Shown here: piece by piece, positions 24,131 through 32,501 of the stretch
Layout of the letters: each line of letters begins with the position of its first letter
How positions within the stretch are numbered: the stretch's first letter is position 1
Source of the DNA: an uncultured Eubacterium sp.
GTDB taxonomy: Bacteria > Bacillota > Clostridia > Lachnospirales > Lachnospiraceae
Length of the DNA: 36,478 nt
Reading direction: 5' to 3'
NCBI GenBank assembly: GCA_934320655.1
Contig: CAKRFN010000022.1
Span: 1 to 36,478, forward strand
Made by a program: the position numbers and the translations under genes
The notes under the pieces: model-generated
The model's database searches: none
What the model was told of the DNA's origin: nothing
The model's input: only the letters and a program-made list of their open reading frames with translations

Positions 24131-25165
24131 TTATCTCTGTACACGGCCCGAACCGTCACCGCCTGCGAGATTGTCTACTTCTGCTCTCGTCACGAGGTTA
24201 AAATCTCCGGGGATCGTGTGCTTGAGTGCGGATGCAGCCACACCAAACTCCAATGCCTGCTTCATATCCTTGCCGTCCAGCAAGCCGCAGATCACGCCTG
24301 CCGCAAAGGAATCTCCGCCGCCGACACGGTCTACGATCGGTGTCACGGAATAGGTTCTGGAATGATAGAATTCACGTGTCTTTCCATCCATGATACATGC
24401 ACTCCAGCCGTTGTTTGAGGCAGAGTAGGACTGGCGCAGGGAGCTGATGATATACTTGAAGCCGAACTTGTCTGCCATCTGGTTAAATACATCCTCATAG
24501 CCTGCCAGATTCAGCTCACCCTTTGTGACATCGGTCTCTTTTGCCTTGAAGCCGAGCACTTTTTCTGCATCTTCCTCGTTTCCGATGCACACATCCACAT
24601 ACTGCATGAGGTTTGTCATGACCTTCTGTGCTTTCTCGGAGCTCCACAGCTTTTTGCGGAAATTCAAGTCCACGGATACGGTCACACCGGCTTTCTTGGC
24701 TGCCTTCAATGCTGCCTCGGTCAGCTCGATCGCTGCGTCTGAGACTGCGGGTGTGATTCCGGTGAAATGGAACCAGTCTGCATCTTTGAAAATCGCATCG
24801 AAATCAAACTCATCGACAGATGCAGTAGAAATCGAGCTGTGCGCGCGGTCGTAAACAACGTTGCTCGCACGCATGGCTGATCCGGTCTCCAGGAAATAGA
24901 TGCCAAGACGCTCGCCGCTCTTTGCGATAAAATCGGTTCCAACGTTGTGTTTTCTGAGTGCTGCGACTGCACATGCACCGATCGGGTTGTCCGGTACTGC
25001 GGTCACAAACTGTGTGTCATATCCGTAATTTGCGAGAGAAACAGCTACGTTTGCCTCTCCACCGCCATAGCATACATCAAATTCGTCCGCCTGAATAAAG
25101 CGCTCATTACCGGGTGTGGATAAACGTAACATGATCTCACCCATCGTCACTACTTTCTTACTCAT
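24131..25165 (-). CDS. kdgK: 2-keto-3-deoxygluconate kinase
   Basis: PfkB-family sugar kinase of 344 residues. It phosphorylates 2-keto-3-deoxygluconate (KDG) to KDPG with ATP. It opens KVVTMGEIMLRLSTPGNERF, with the substrate-site motif YGGGEANVAVSLANYG. Near residue 280 it has the catalytic RVGGGDSFAAGVICGLL, including the Asp base. It sits between kdgA (29 bp upstream) and kdgF (24 bp downstream). SD AAGGAG. Confidence 0.96.
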   Translation of the reverse strand: MSKKVVTMGEIMLRLSTPGNERFIQADEFDVCYGGGEANVAVSLANYGYDTQFVTAVPDNPIGACAVAALRKHNVGTDFIAKSGERLGIYFLETGSAMRASNVVYDRAHSSISTASVDEFDFDAIFKDADWFHFTGITPAVSDAAIELTEAALKAAKKAGVTVSVDLNFRKKLWSSEKAQKVMTNLMQYVDVCIGNEEDAEKVLGFKAKETDVTKGELNLAGYEDVFNQMADKFGFKYIISSLRQSYSASNNGWSACIMDGKTREFYHSRTYSVTPIVDRVGGGDSFAAGVICGLLDGKDMKQALEFGVAASALKHTIPGDFNLVTRAEVDNLAGGDGSGRVQR

Positions 25166-25193
25166 GGTAATATCTTCTCCTTTTTGCCGCCGT

Positions 25194-25832
25194 TTAACCG
25201 CGGATCTTCTTTACGAGTTCCACTGCCTCTTTTGTCATTGCCTCGATCTTGTCATACTGCTTGTTGTCAACGAGATCTGCCTTTACCATCCAGCTTCCGC
25301 CGCATGCTGCGATCTTGCCAAATGACAGATAGTCCTCAAGATTCTTTGCATTGATACCACCGGTCGGCATAAACTTCACGTTCGTATAAGGTGCAGCCAT
25401 TGCCTTGATCATAGCGAGCCCACCTGCCTGCTCTGCCGGGAAGAACTTTAATACCTTCAGTCCTCTCTTGACACCCTGTGCGACCTCGGAAGGAGTCACG
25501 CATCCGGGCAGTACCAGAATATCCTTTGACAGACAGTAATCTACGATCTCAGGGTCAAATCCGGGGCTGACGATAAACTTTGCGCCTGCTGCCACTGCTC
25601 GGTCTACCTGATCGATCGTGAGCACGGTTCCTGCTCCGACAAGCATATCCGGAAAATTCTCGGTCATGATCTTAATGGATTCCTCTGCTGCATCGGTACG
25701 GAAAGTAACCTCCGCACACTTTAATCCACCTTTGCAAAGCGCCTCTGCTAACGGCTTTGCATCCTCTGCACGGTTTAATACGACAACAGGTACGACACCG
25801 TAACCTGCTAACTGCTCTAAAATATTGCTCAT
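25194..25832 (-). CDS. kdgA: KDPG aldolase (2-keto-3-deoxy-6-phosphogluconate aldolase)
   Basis: 212-residue class I aldolase that splits KDPG into pyruvate and glyceraldehyde-3-phosphate, ending the uronate pathway. The catalytic E41 lies in CAEVTFRT, the Schiff-base lysine K129 in VLKFFPAEQAGG, and the motif LVGAGTVL near 64-71 is conserved. Family members may also cleave 4-hydroxy-2-oxoglutarate. It lies between kduD and kdgK. The 60-bp gap upstream carries two 22-bp-spaced repeats. SD AAGGAGAG. Confidence 0.97.
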   Translation of the reverse strand: MSNILEQLAGYGVVPVVVLNRAEDAKPLAEALCKGGLKCAEVTFRTDAAEESIKIMTENFPDMLVGAGTVLTIDQVDRAVAAGAKFIVSPGFDPEIVDYCLSKDILVLPGCVTPSEVAQGVKRGLKVLKFFPAEQAGGLAMIKAMAAPYTNVKFMPTGGINAKNLEDYLSFGKIAACGGSWMVKADLVDNKQYDKIEAMTKEAVELVKKIRG

Positions 25833-25851
25833 AATAATCTCTCCTTTTATT

Positions 25852-25882
25852 TATCAAATACTTATAAAATATGTATCAAATA
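25852..25882. repeat. Two 9-bp direct repeats upstream of kdgA
   Basis: TATCAAATA occurs at 25852-25860 and 25874-25882, 22 bp apart (about two helical turns), in a strongly AT-rich 60-bp gap between kduD and kdgA. Possible internal operator. A usable -10/-35 pair is not convincing. Confidence 0.4.
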
Positions 25883-25892
25883 TGCTTTATTT

Positions 25893-26699
25893 TTACTGCG
25901 GCTGCTTTCCGATATAAGCTAAAATACCGCCATCTACATACAGAATGTGTCCGTTGACTGCGTCGGAAGCATCTGATGCAAGGAACACTGCGGGGCCCTG
26001 AAGCTCCTCGGGCTTTAACCAGCGGTTTGCCGGAGTCTTTGCACAGATAAACTGGTCAAACGGATGTCTGGATCCATCGGGCTGAACCTCACGCAGCGGT
26101 GCGGTCTGCGGTGTCTCGATGTATCCGGGTCCGATACCGTTACACTGGATGTTGTACTGTCCGTACTCTGAGCAGATGTTTCTGGTCAGCATCTTCAGTC
26201 CGCCCTTTGCTGCTGCGTATGCGGATACGGTCTCGCGTCCGAGCTCGGACATCATCGAACAGATGTTGATGATCTTTCCGTGTCCTTTTTTGATCATGGA
26301 CGGAATGACTGCCTTAGATACGATAAACGGAGCATTCAGGTCTACATCGATCACCTGACGGAACTGCTCTGCGGTCATCTCTGTCATCGGAATACGCTTG
26401 ATAATGCCGGCATTGTTTACGAGAATGTCGATCACACCGACCTCTTTCTCGATCTGTGCGACCATCGCGTCAACGGCTGCCTCATCGGTCACATCACACA
26501 CATAGCCGTGTGCATCAATGCCGATCTCCTTGTAGGCAGCGATGCCCTTGTCTACCAGCTCCTGCTTGATATCGTTAAATACGATCGTAGCGCCTGCCTT
26601 TGCATATGCAGATGCGATCGCAAATCCGATGCCGTAGGATGCTCCTGTCACGAGTGCTACCTTACCCTCTAATGAAAATACGTTTGAAAATGAATCCAT
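25893..26699 (-). CDS. kduD: 2-dehydro-3-deoxy-D-gluconate 5-dehydrogenase (KduD)
   Basis: Short-chain dehydrogenase of 268 residues. The cofactor site is TGASYGIGFAIA (18-29), with VNNAGI, catalytic Ser (NICSMMS) and Tyr/Lys in SAYAAAKGGLK. KduD reduces 2,5-diketo-3-deoxygluconate, the KduI product, to KDG. Gluconate 5-dehydrogenases share the fold, but the adjacent kduI, 48 bp upstream, fixes the assignment. SD AAGGGAG. Confidence 0.94.
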   Translation of the reverse strand: MDSFSNVFSLEGKVALVTGASYGIGFAIASAYAKAGATIVFNDIKQELVDKGIAAYKEIGIDAHGYVCDVTDEAAVDAMVAQIEKEVGVIDILVNNAGIIKRIPMTEMTAEQFRQVIDVDLNAPFIVSKAVIPSMIKKGHGKIINICSMMSELGRETVSAYAAAKGGLKMLTRNICSEYGQYNIQCNGIGPGYIETPQTAPLREVQPDGSRHPFDQFICAKTPANRWLKPEELQGPAVFLASDASDAVNGHILYVDGGILAYIGKQPQ

Positions 26700-26734
26700 T
26701 GTTGTTCTCCCTTTTTGGTATGTTATGTATAAAT

Positions 26735-26752
26735 GCTAACTACTACGTTAGC
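26735..26752. promoter_or_regulatory. Inverted repeat at the kduI stop codon
   Basis: GCTAAC and GTTAGC form 6-bp arms around TACTAC, overlapping the kduI stop. The arms resemble the operator half-site CTAAC/GTTAG. It could be a weak operator copy or a small hairpin. There is no T-run. Confidence 0.3.
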
Positions 26753-27590
26753 GAAGATCCGGAGTCTTGATATGATCCATGTCGTCAAACTCCTGATTTT
26801 CTCCTCCCATTGCCCAGATAAATGTATAATTACATGTACCTGCCCCTGCATGGATCGACCATGACGGTGAAATCACAGCGTCCTCATTGTGCATGACGAT
26901 GTGGCGTGTCTCATCGCCCTCACCCATAAAATGAAATACAACCTGATCTTCCGGTACTTCAAAATAAGTATAGATCTCCATCCGGCGCTCATGTGTGTGC
27001 GCAGGCATCGTGTTCCATACACTTCCCGGCTCTAACACGGTCATTCCCATGCAAAGCTGACAGGTTTTTAATACATCGGGGTGAATAAACTGATTGATCA
27101 CGCGCTTATTGCTGAGCGCAGTGTCTCCGAGCGGGCGCTTTGCTGCGTCTGCGAGCGTCAACAGCTTGGTCTCATACGCTCTGTGTGCAGGTGCGCTCAC
27201 CATGTAGAACTTTGCGGGTGCAGCGGCATCTGCCGAAGAAAACAGCACTTCCTTTGCGCCCATTGTGATGTAGAGGCAATCCTTGTAGTCCAGCTCATAA
27301 ACGGTGCCGTCCACCTTGATGCTGCCCTTGCCTCCAATGTTAAAGATACCGATCTCTCTGCGCTGTAAGATATAGTCGGTTCCGAAGTTTGCATATACTT
27401 CGATACCATCATCGAGAGAGACTTCTTTGGTCACCGGCATACAGCCGAATGTAACCATACGGTCAACGTGTGAATATACCGCAACGACGCGGTCAGGCTG
27501 ATACAGCCCTGTGATAAGAAATTCGTCGCGCAGCTCCTGTGTAGTGTAGCGCTTGACATCTTTCTGGTTTGCAGAGTAACGAATGTCCAT
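26748..27590 (-). CDS. kduI: 5-keto-4-deoxyuronate isomerase (KduI)
   Basis: KduI isomerises 5-keto-4-deoxyuronate to 2,5-diketo-3-deoxygluconate. From the ATG at 27588-27590 (SD AGGAGGAG) it has 280 residues; the longer reading from 27623 lacks an SD and runs through the operator. The protein has two cupin-like halves. The zinc site is visible as MPAHTHERRMEIYTYFE near residue 195, with a later His in SPSWSIHAGAGTCNY. It is the first gene of the kduI-kduD-kdgA-kdgK-kdgF-gntR-uxuB unit, under the promoter at 27649-27677. Confidence 0.97.
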   Translation of the reverse strand: MDIRYSANQKDVKRYTTQELRDEFLITGLYQPDRVVAVYSHVDRMVTFGCMPVTKEVSLDDGIEVYANFGTDYILQRREIGIFNIGGKGSIKVDGTVYELDYKDCLYITMGAKEVLFSSADAAAPAKFYMVSAPAHRAYETKLLTLADAAKRPLGDTALSNKRVINQFIHPDVLKTCQLCMGMTVLEPGSVWNTMPAHTHERRMEIYTYFEVPEDQVVFHFMGEGDETRHIVMHNEDAVISPSWSIHAGAGTCNYTFIWAMGGENQEFDDMDHIKTPDLR

Positions 27591-27622
27591 TTTTCTCCTC
27601 CTAGTCTCAAATATTTTCATCA

Positions 27623-27677
27623 ACTAACATGTTACTCATTGTATTTTCACTATAGCACCAAAGTCGGCTGATTGCAA
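27623..27677 (-). promoter_or_regulatory. kduI operon promoter and operator
   Basis: TTGCAA (27672-27677) and TATAGT (27649-27654) are 17 bases apart on the minus strand. ACTAACATGTTACT (27623-27636), palindromic except at its end positions, lies just downstream of the predicted start. It shares the core with the two dctP operators. This supports one regulator for both units. Confidence 0.72.
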
Positions 27678-27680
27678 GTA

Positions 27681-27707
27681 AAAAAAGAGCCGCACGCGAC
27701 TCTTTTT
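27681..27707 (-). terminator. Terminator of the panBCD-coaBC operon
   Basis: On the minus strand GAGTCGC pairs with GCGGCTC (one wobble) within A-rich and T-rich flanks, followed by seven T residues. It lies about 50 bp after the coaBC stop, immediately before the kduI -35 box. Confidence 0.85.
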
Positions 27708-27759
27708 CGCCCAAGCGGTATGTGAAGCATATACTTCATTTCCGCACGGTGCACACCTG

Positions 27760-28959
27760 TTATTTTTTATTAAATGTACGCACAACCTCATCCAGAATGC
27801 GGTGCGATACCTCCAGTTTTGACATTTTCGGCAGTTCGGTCTGACCGTCCGCACGGATCAGTGTCACGACATTTGTCTCTGTCCCGAATCCGGCTCCCTC
27901 CGTGCGCAGATTGTTCGCTACGATCATGTCCAGATTCTTTTTTTCAAGCTTTGCTCTGGAATTCTCCAGCATATGCTCGGTCTCCATCGAAAAACCGCAC
28001 AAAAACTGTCCCGGGTGTTTCCGCCCGCTGAGCGTGCCGATAATATCCGTTGTGCGCGCCAGCTCAAGCACATTGCCGCCTGCCTTCTTTTTGATCTTCT
28101 GATCGACATATTCCTTCGGGCGGTAATCAGCGACTGCTGCTGCCATAATGAGCAGATCCGTGTCGTCAAAACGGCTCTCCACCGCCTCGTACATATCCTG
28201 TGCGCTGACGATTGGCACGAAATCCACAGACAGCGGCGGCTCTAAACTCGTCTGTCCGCTGACCAGCGTCACCTGTGCGCCGCGCAGCATCGCTGCCTTT
28301 GCCAGCGCATAGCCCATCTTTCCGGTCGAATGGTTCGTGAGATAGCGCACCGGATCGAGCGCCTCCTGCGTCGCACCGGCTGTCACGAGCACCCGTTTTC
28401 CGGCAAGATCCTTCTCATGTGCCAGCTCTGCCTCAATATAGGCAAACAAGGTCTCCGGCTCCGGCATCTTTCCGGCTCCCGTATCCCCACACGCGAGATA
28501 ACCGCTCGCAGGGTCAATCACCTTCATGCCGTATTTTTCCAGAATACGCAGATTATCCTGCACGATCGGGTTCTCATACATATTTGTATTCATCGCCGGC
28601 GATACATAGATCGGTGCTTTGCACGCCAGAACGGTCGTCGTGAGCATATCATCCGCAATGCCGTGTGCCATTTTCCCGATCACATTCGCACTCGCGGGCG
28701 CGATCAGCATGAGATCCGCCTGTTTCGCCAGCGACACATGCTCAACCTGAAACTCAAAATTGCGGTCAAACGTATCCACGAGGCATTTATGTCCGGTCAA
28801 TGTCTCAAAAGTGATCGGATTGATGAAGTTCGTCGCATTCTGCGTCATGATCACATGCACATCTGCGTGCTGCTTAACGAGCATACTCGCCAGTGACGCA
28901 ATTTTATACGCTGCGATGCTTCCGGTCACGCCTAAAACGATCGTCTGATTCGTGAACAT
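27760..28959 (-). CDS. coaBC: Bifunctional phosphopantothenoylcysteine decarboxylase / PPC synthetase
   Basis: CoaBC makes phosphopantothenoylcysteine from phosphopantothenate, cysteine and CTP, then decarboxylates it to phosphopantetheine, two steps of CoA synthesis. The 399 residues fit the fused form. The N-terminal flavoprotein domain (about 1-180) starts IVLGVTGSIAAYK and holds VEHVSLAKQAD and PAMNTNMYENP. The C-terminal synthetase has VLVTAGATQEALDPVR, NHSTGKMGYALA and AAAVADYRP. Its ATG follows the panD stop with no gap; the SD is inside panD. Confidence 0.97.
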   Translation of the reverse strand: MFTNQTIVLGVTGSIAAYKIASLASMLVKQHADVHVIMTQNATNFINPITFETLTGHKCLVDTFDRNFEFQVEHVSLAKQADLMLIAPASANVIGKMAHGIADDMLTTTVLACKAPIYVSPAMNTNMYENPIVQDNLRILEKYGMKVIDPASGYLACGDTGAGKMPEPETLFAYIEAELAHEKDLAGKRVLVTAGATQEALDPVRYLTNHSTGKMGYALAKAAMLRGAQVTLVSGQTSLEPPLSVDFVPIVSAQDMYEAVESRFDDTDLLIMAAAVADYRPKEYVDQKIKKKAGGNVLELARTTDIIGTLSGRKHPGQFLCGFSMETEHMLENSRAKLEKKNLDMIVANNLRTEGAGFGTETNVVTLIRADGQTELPKMSKLEVSHRILDEVVRTFNKK

Positions 28960-29361
28960 CTATGCTTCCTCCTGCATATCTTCCAGTCTGCCGTGTTTTT
29001 CATAGCTGGTGATGCGTTCCACGTGATTGTTCTCATCCACAAATACAACCGTCGGATGATGCGTCTTTGCCTCCTCCGGTGTCAGTGTCGCATATGCCAT
29101 GATGATAATTTTATCCCCGGTTGACACACAGCGCGCCGCTGCACCGTTCAGGCAGATCATTCCGCTGCCGCGCTCACCCGCGATCGTATAAGTCTCAAAC
29201 CGGCTGCCGTTATTGACATCGACGATCTGTACTTTTTCATATTCCAGAATGCCGGATGCCTCCAGCAATGCCTCATCCACCGTGATGCTGCCGACATAAT
29301 CAAGCTCTGCCTGAACGACAGTCGCACGGTGAATCTTTCCTTTTAATAATTCGATATTCAT
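28960..29361 (-). CDS. panD: Aspartate 1-decarboxylase
   Basis: PanD converts L-aspartate to beta-alanine for pantothenate. The 133-residue proenzyme has the self-cleavage site G24-S25 (DYVGSITVD), which yields the pyruvoyl group, and the conserved LNGAAARCVSTGDKIIIM. It lies between panC (18 bp upstream) and coaBC. The tail beyond residue 115 (ERITSYEKHGRLEDMQEEA) is acidic and ordinary. Confidence 0.98.
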   Translation of the reverse strand: MNIELLKGKIHRATVVQAELDYVGSITVDEALLEASGILEYEKVQIVDVNNGSRFETYTIAGERGSGMICLNGAAARCVSTGDKIIIMAYATLTPEEAKTHHPTVVFVDENNHVERITSYEKHGRLEDMQEEA

Positions 29362-29379
29362 ATAGATCCTCTCCGATTG

Positions 29380-30222
29380 TTAATCAACAATAAAGTTGTC
29401 GATCAGACGCGTCTTTCCGATATAGACTGCCAGTGCCACGAGCATCGGCTTTTTCACGGTATCGATCTGCTGCATCGTCAGACCGTCCACAGCCTTCACA
29501 TAATCGATCCGCGCCATCGGCTCTTTCTCAATCAATGCTTTCATCTGTGCAACAATCTTTTTTGCATCTGTCTCGCCTGCTGCGACCAGCTCCTGTCCAC
29601 ACTTTACTGCACGGGACAATACAAGTGCTGCCTGACGCTCTTCGGCAGACAGATATGTATTTCTGGAGCTCTTTGCCAGTCCGTCCTCCTCGCGGATGAT
29701 CGGGCATCCGACGATCTGTAAATCCATGTTCAGATCCTCTACCATGCGCTTGATAACGGCGAGCTGCTGCGCATCCTTCTGACCAAAATACGCGCGGTCC
29801 GGTGCAACGATGTTGAACAGCTTATTTACGACCGTACATACACCACGGAAATGTACCGGGCGTGACAATCCACATAATTCCTCTGTCAGCACGGACATAT
29901 CCACATAGGAGCAAAAGCCCTCCGTATACATCTCGGACGGTTCGGGATGGAAGATCAGGTCTGCGCCCAGTGACTCGCAGTAGGCGCTGTCTTTTTCCAG
30001 ATCTCTCGGATAGCTCTCAAGATCCTCTCCCGGTCCGAACTGCATCGGATTGACAAAAATGCTGACAACTACTTTATCATTCTCCTCACGCGCACGGCTG
30101 ATCAGGCTGCCGTGTCCCTCGTGCAGATAGCCCATCGTCGGCACAAGTCCGACGGTACAGCCTTCTTTTTTCCATGATTTTACCAGTGTTCTGACTTCTT
30201 CTATTGTTGTAGCGATCTGCAT
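29380..30222 (-). CDS. panC: Pantothenate synthetase
   Basis: PanC joins pantoate and beta-alanine using ATP through a pantoyl-adenylate. The 280 residues contain the HIGH-like motif in PTMGYLHEGHGSLI, then VSIFVNPMQFGPGEDL, FGQKDAQQLAVIKRM and the KSSRNTYLS loop, all standard. It is second in panB-panC-panD-coaBC, 15 bp after panB. SD AAGGAG. Confidence 0.98.
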   Translation of the reverse strand: MQIATTIEEVRTLVKSWKKEGCTVGLVPTMGYLHEGHGSLISRAREENDKVVVSIFVNPMQFGPGEDLESYPRDLEKDSAYCESLGADLIFHPEPSEMYTEGFCSYVDMSVLTEELCGLSRPVHFRGVCTVVNKLFNIVAPDRAYFGQKDAQQLAVIKRMVEDLNMDLQIVGCPIIREEDGLAKSSRNTYLSAEERQAALVLSRAVKCGQELVAAGETDAKKIVAQMKALIEKEPMARIDYVKAVDGLTMQQIDTVKKPMLVALAVYIGKTRLIDNFIVD

Positions 30223-30237
30223 GATCCTTTACTCCTT

Positions 30238-31065
30238 TTAATATAATTTATCCAGTACGTCATCCGCGATGCCATACGTCTGCGCCTGTGTCGGGAATGT
30301 GCCCGCCTTGACCTCAGCCGTATAATCCGCAAATGCCTGTTTCATTGTCTCTCCTACCTCTGCGAAATGCTTTACAAATTTCGGCACATAATCCGAAAAC
30401 ATGCCAAGCATATCCTGATATACTAAAACCTGTCCGTCACAGCCTGCGCCTGCTCCGATACCGATCGTCGGGATCGATATGGTCTGTGTGATCTTCTCTG
30501 CAATCGGTGCGGGTACACACTCGAGCACGAGCATCGATGCACCGGCTTCCTCGACACGCCGCGCGTCATCAATCAGCTTCTGTGCTGCCTCTGCGGTCTT
30601 GCCCTGCACCTTAAAGCCGCCAAACGCATTGACCGACTGCGGTGTCAGCCCTAAATGTGCGCACACGGGAATGGAAGCATCTACGATCGCGCGAATCTGC
30701 TCGCACACGGTAGCTCCTCCCTCTAATTTCACGCCGTTGGCACGGCCTTCCTTCATCAATCTTCCGGCGTTGGTAACTGCATCATAGATCGATGCCTGAT
30801 ACGACATAAACGGCATGTCTGCAAGAATAAATGCGTTTTTCGCGCCCCTTGCCACTGCCGCGGTGTGATGGATCATATCATCCATAGTGACAGACAGCGT
30901 ATCCTCAAGTCCGAGCATAACCTGTCCTAAAGAGTCCCCGATCAACAATACGTTGATCCCTGCTTCGTCCATAAGCTTTGCCATCGAATAGTCGTAACAT
31001 GTCAGCATCGTGATTTTGTCTTGACTTTCTTTCTGCTTACGAAGCGTCAATACTGTGTTTTTCAT
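30238..31065 (-). CDS. panB: Ketopantoate hydroxymethyltransferase
   Basis: PanB transfers a hydroxymethyl group from methylene-tetrahydrofolate to 2-ketoisovalerate, giving ketopantoate. The 275 residues have TCYDYSMAKLMDEAG, the metal-binding GDSLGQV, DMPFMSYQ and IGIGAGAGCDGQVLVYQD. No ketopantoate reductase (panE) is in the operon, so reduction must be supplied elsewhere. It is the first gene of the operon, with a promoter and a hairpin leader just upstream. SD GGAGG. Confidence 0.98.
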   Translation of the reverse strand: MKNTVLTLRKQKESQDKITMLTCYDYSMAKLMDEAGINVLLIGDSLGQVMLGLEDTLSVTMDDMIHHTAAVARGAKNAFILADMPFMSYQASIYDAVTNAGRLMKEGRANGVKLEGGATVCEQIRAIVDASIPVCAHLGLTPQSVNAFGGFKVQGKTAEAAQKLIDDARRVEEAGASMLVLECVPAPIAEKITQTISIPTIGIGAGAGCDGQVLVYQDMLGMFSDYVPKFVKHFAEVGETMKQAFADYTAEVKAGTFPTQAQTYGIADDVLDKLY

Positions 31066-31080
31066 GATTTAATTTCCTCC

Positions 31081-31113
31081 AAAAAAGGGTACAGTCCCGC
31101 GTTTGCGAGTACC
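31081..31113 (-). promoter_or_regulatory. Hairpin leader of panB, possible attenuator
   Basis: GGTAC (31109-31113 on the minus strand) pairs with GTACC (31088-31092), with an inner CGC/GCG stem. Six T residues follow (31081-31086) and abut the panB SD. The upstream CGAG could instead pair with CTCG and disrupt the first arm, giving two exclusive folds. The pan RNA motif occurs ahead of panB-type operons in Firmicutes; I cannot confirm that this is it. Confidence 0.5.
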
Positions 31114-31123
31114 ATCCTCGGAA

Positions 31124-31152
31124 ACTATACCACCTTTTGGGGAAATTGTAAA
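31124..31152 (-). promoter_or_regulatory. panB operon promoter
   Basis: TTTACA (31147-31152) and TATAGT (31124-31129) are 17 bases apart on the minus strand, about 60 bp before the panB start. Confidence 0.75.
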
Positions 31153-31166
31153 CATGGATTCCGGCA

Positions 31167-32054
31167 TCAGACGCGTAAAATATCCAGCGTATGCGAGCTC
31201 GCGCCGAGCAGCTCCCGCCGCTCACAGTTTTTTAGCTGATACTGTAAAAACAACTCAAATGTCTCCTCATCCATCGCATTGAGCATGGGACGAATATAGT
31301 CTGCCGCCCCGTCGGGCGCGATCATAAGCTCCCTCGAAAGCCCTGCTGCCGCATTCCATGCGTCGATCTGTTCGAGTCTCGCATAATCGTACAGCTCATT
31401 TTCATTGTGGAGAATCTGGAAATCGTCGGTCAGCTCGCCGCGTTTCATGCGCTCCGCGATGTGATTTTCCATAAATCCGTATTTGATCACGCTGTAATCG
31501 TTCATCACGTATGCGACCATGATATATCCTCCCGAACGAACGACACGCTTTGCCTCCGCCAGCGCCTGCACATGCTCCTCATCGCTGTGCAGATGGTACA
31601 TCGGCCCGAACAATAATGCCAGATCAAAGCTGTTGTCCGCAAACCGCTTGAGCTTTAACGCATTTCCCTGATATGCCTTCACGTTTGCCCCTTTTTGCTT
31701 TAAAATACCGAGATTGTATTTCACCAGCTCAACCGCCGTCACATCATAACCTTCCTCTGCCAGCGCCACGCTGTAGCGCCCCGTGCCTGCGCCGATATCG
31801 ATGATGCGAAGTGGGGTGTGCTCCACATGCCGGTCTGATTCCACACGTTGACGCGTTTCTTTATGCAGAATTGCCGCTCCACTTGGAATTGCCGCTCCGC
31901 CTTCCTGTTTCATCCAGTTTTTTTGTTCCTCCTGCAAGCGGTCGAGATAACGATGAATGTAGTGCATCGTCGTGTGATACTCAACCTGCCCGTGACGGCT
32001 CTGCAAACGTTTTTCCTCATTAAATTTATTGTAATACTGTTCTAATTCCGTCAA
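31167..32054 (-). CDS. SAM-dependent class I methyltransferase
   Basis: 295 residues. The start is TTG at 32052-32054 (SD AAGGAG, 7 bases). A helical N-terminus (1-80) precedes the Rossmann methyltransferase core: motif I IIDIGAGTGRYS near 84-95, acidic residue in VTAVELVKYNL, and the post-motif stretch NSFDLALLFGPMYHLHSDEE. It methylates an unknown small molecule or other substrate. It follows the unrecognised 134-residue gene by 15 bp and precedes the panB promoter. No context reveals its target. Confidence 0.85.
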   Translation of the reverse strand: MTELEQYYNKFNEEKRLQSRHGQVEYHTTMHYIHRYLDRLQEEQKNWMKQEGGAAIPSGAAILHKETRQRVESDRHVEHTPLRIIDIGAGTGRYSVALAEEGYDVTAVELVKYNLGILKQKGANVKAYQGNALKLKRFADNSFDLALLFGPMYHLHSDEEHVQALAEAKRVVRSGGYIMVAYVMNDYSVIKYGFMENHIAERMKRGELTDDFQILHNENELYDYARLEQIDAWNAAAGLSRELMIAPDGAADYIRPMLNAMDEETFELFLQYQLKNCERRELLGASSHTLDILRV

Positions 32055-32069
32055 GCAGCTACTCCTTTT

Positions 32070-32474
32070 CTATGCAAAACAGGTGTCAAACATGCGTTTC
32101 ACAAACTCCTGGTACAAGCGGTCATACTCCTGATGAAACGTCGCGGCAATCGTCCCTTTCCCATTTTGCTGCAACTGTGCCTCTTCAAATATCGCAAATG
32201 CGGTCTCATATAAATCCGGATTCTTATCATAAAAAATCTCCGTCAATGCATCCTGAAACGCAAACTGTGCCTGCTCTGACAGATTTTCCATAAAGTCATC
32301 CCTGCTGATCGCACCGGCTGCCTCATAATCACTGATAAAAATATGCTTCTGTACTTCCTCCACATAATTCTCATATGCATCGCGGACATCTTCATAAGTC
32401 AGCGGCTCATATGTCTCACTCCAATACCGGTCAAACGCTTCTTTGTCGGGAAACGTAACAAAAATATCCTCCAT
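32070..32474 (-). CDS. Acidic protein of unknown function
   Basis: 134 residues with a good SD (AAAGGAG), very rich in Asp and Glu and in aromatic residues, with no signal peptide or membrane helix. I do not recognise a family. It looks helical and soluble. It lies 27 bp after the ABC-F gene and 15 bp before the methyltransferase, in the same orientation, so the three may be co-transcribed. Correct ribosome spacing and the tight fit between neighbours argue it is a real gene. Confidence 0.7.
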   Translation of the reverse strand: MEDIFVTFPDKEAFDRYWSETYEPLTYEDVRDAYENYVEEVQKHIFISDYEAAGAISRDDFMENLSEQAQFAFQDALTEIFYDKNPDLYETAFAIFEEAQLQQNGKGTIAATFHQEYDRLYQEFVKRMFDTCFA

Positions 32475-32501
32475 CCTGCTCTCCTTTAAAAATTTCTTCT
32501 A

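Noticed and set aside
28330..28896. 188-codon plus-strand frame opposite coaBC
   Set aside because: Antisense shadow rich in Arg, His and Cys without a family or ribosome site.
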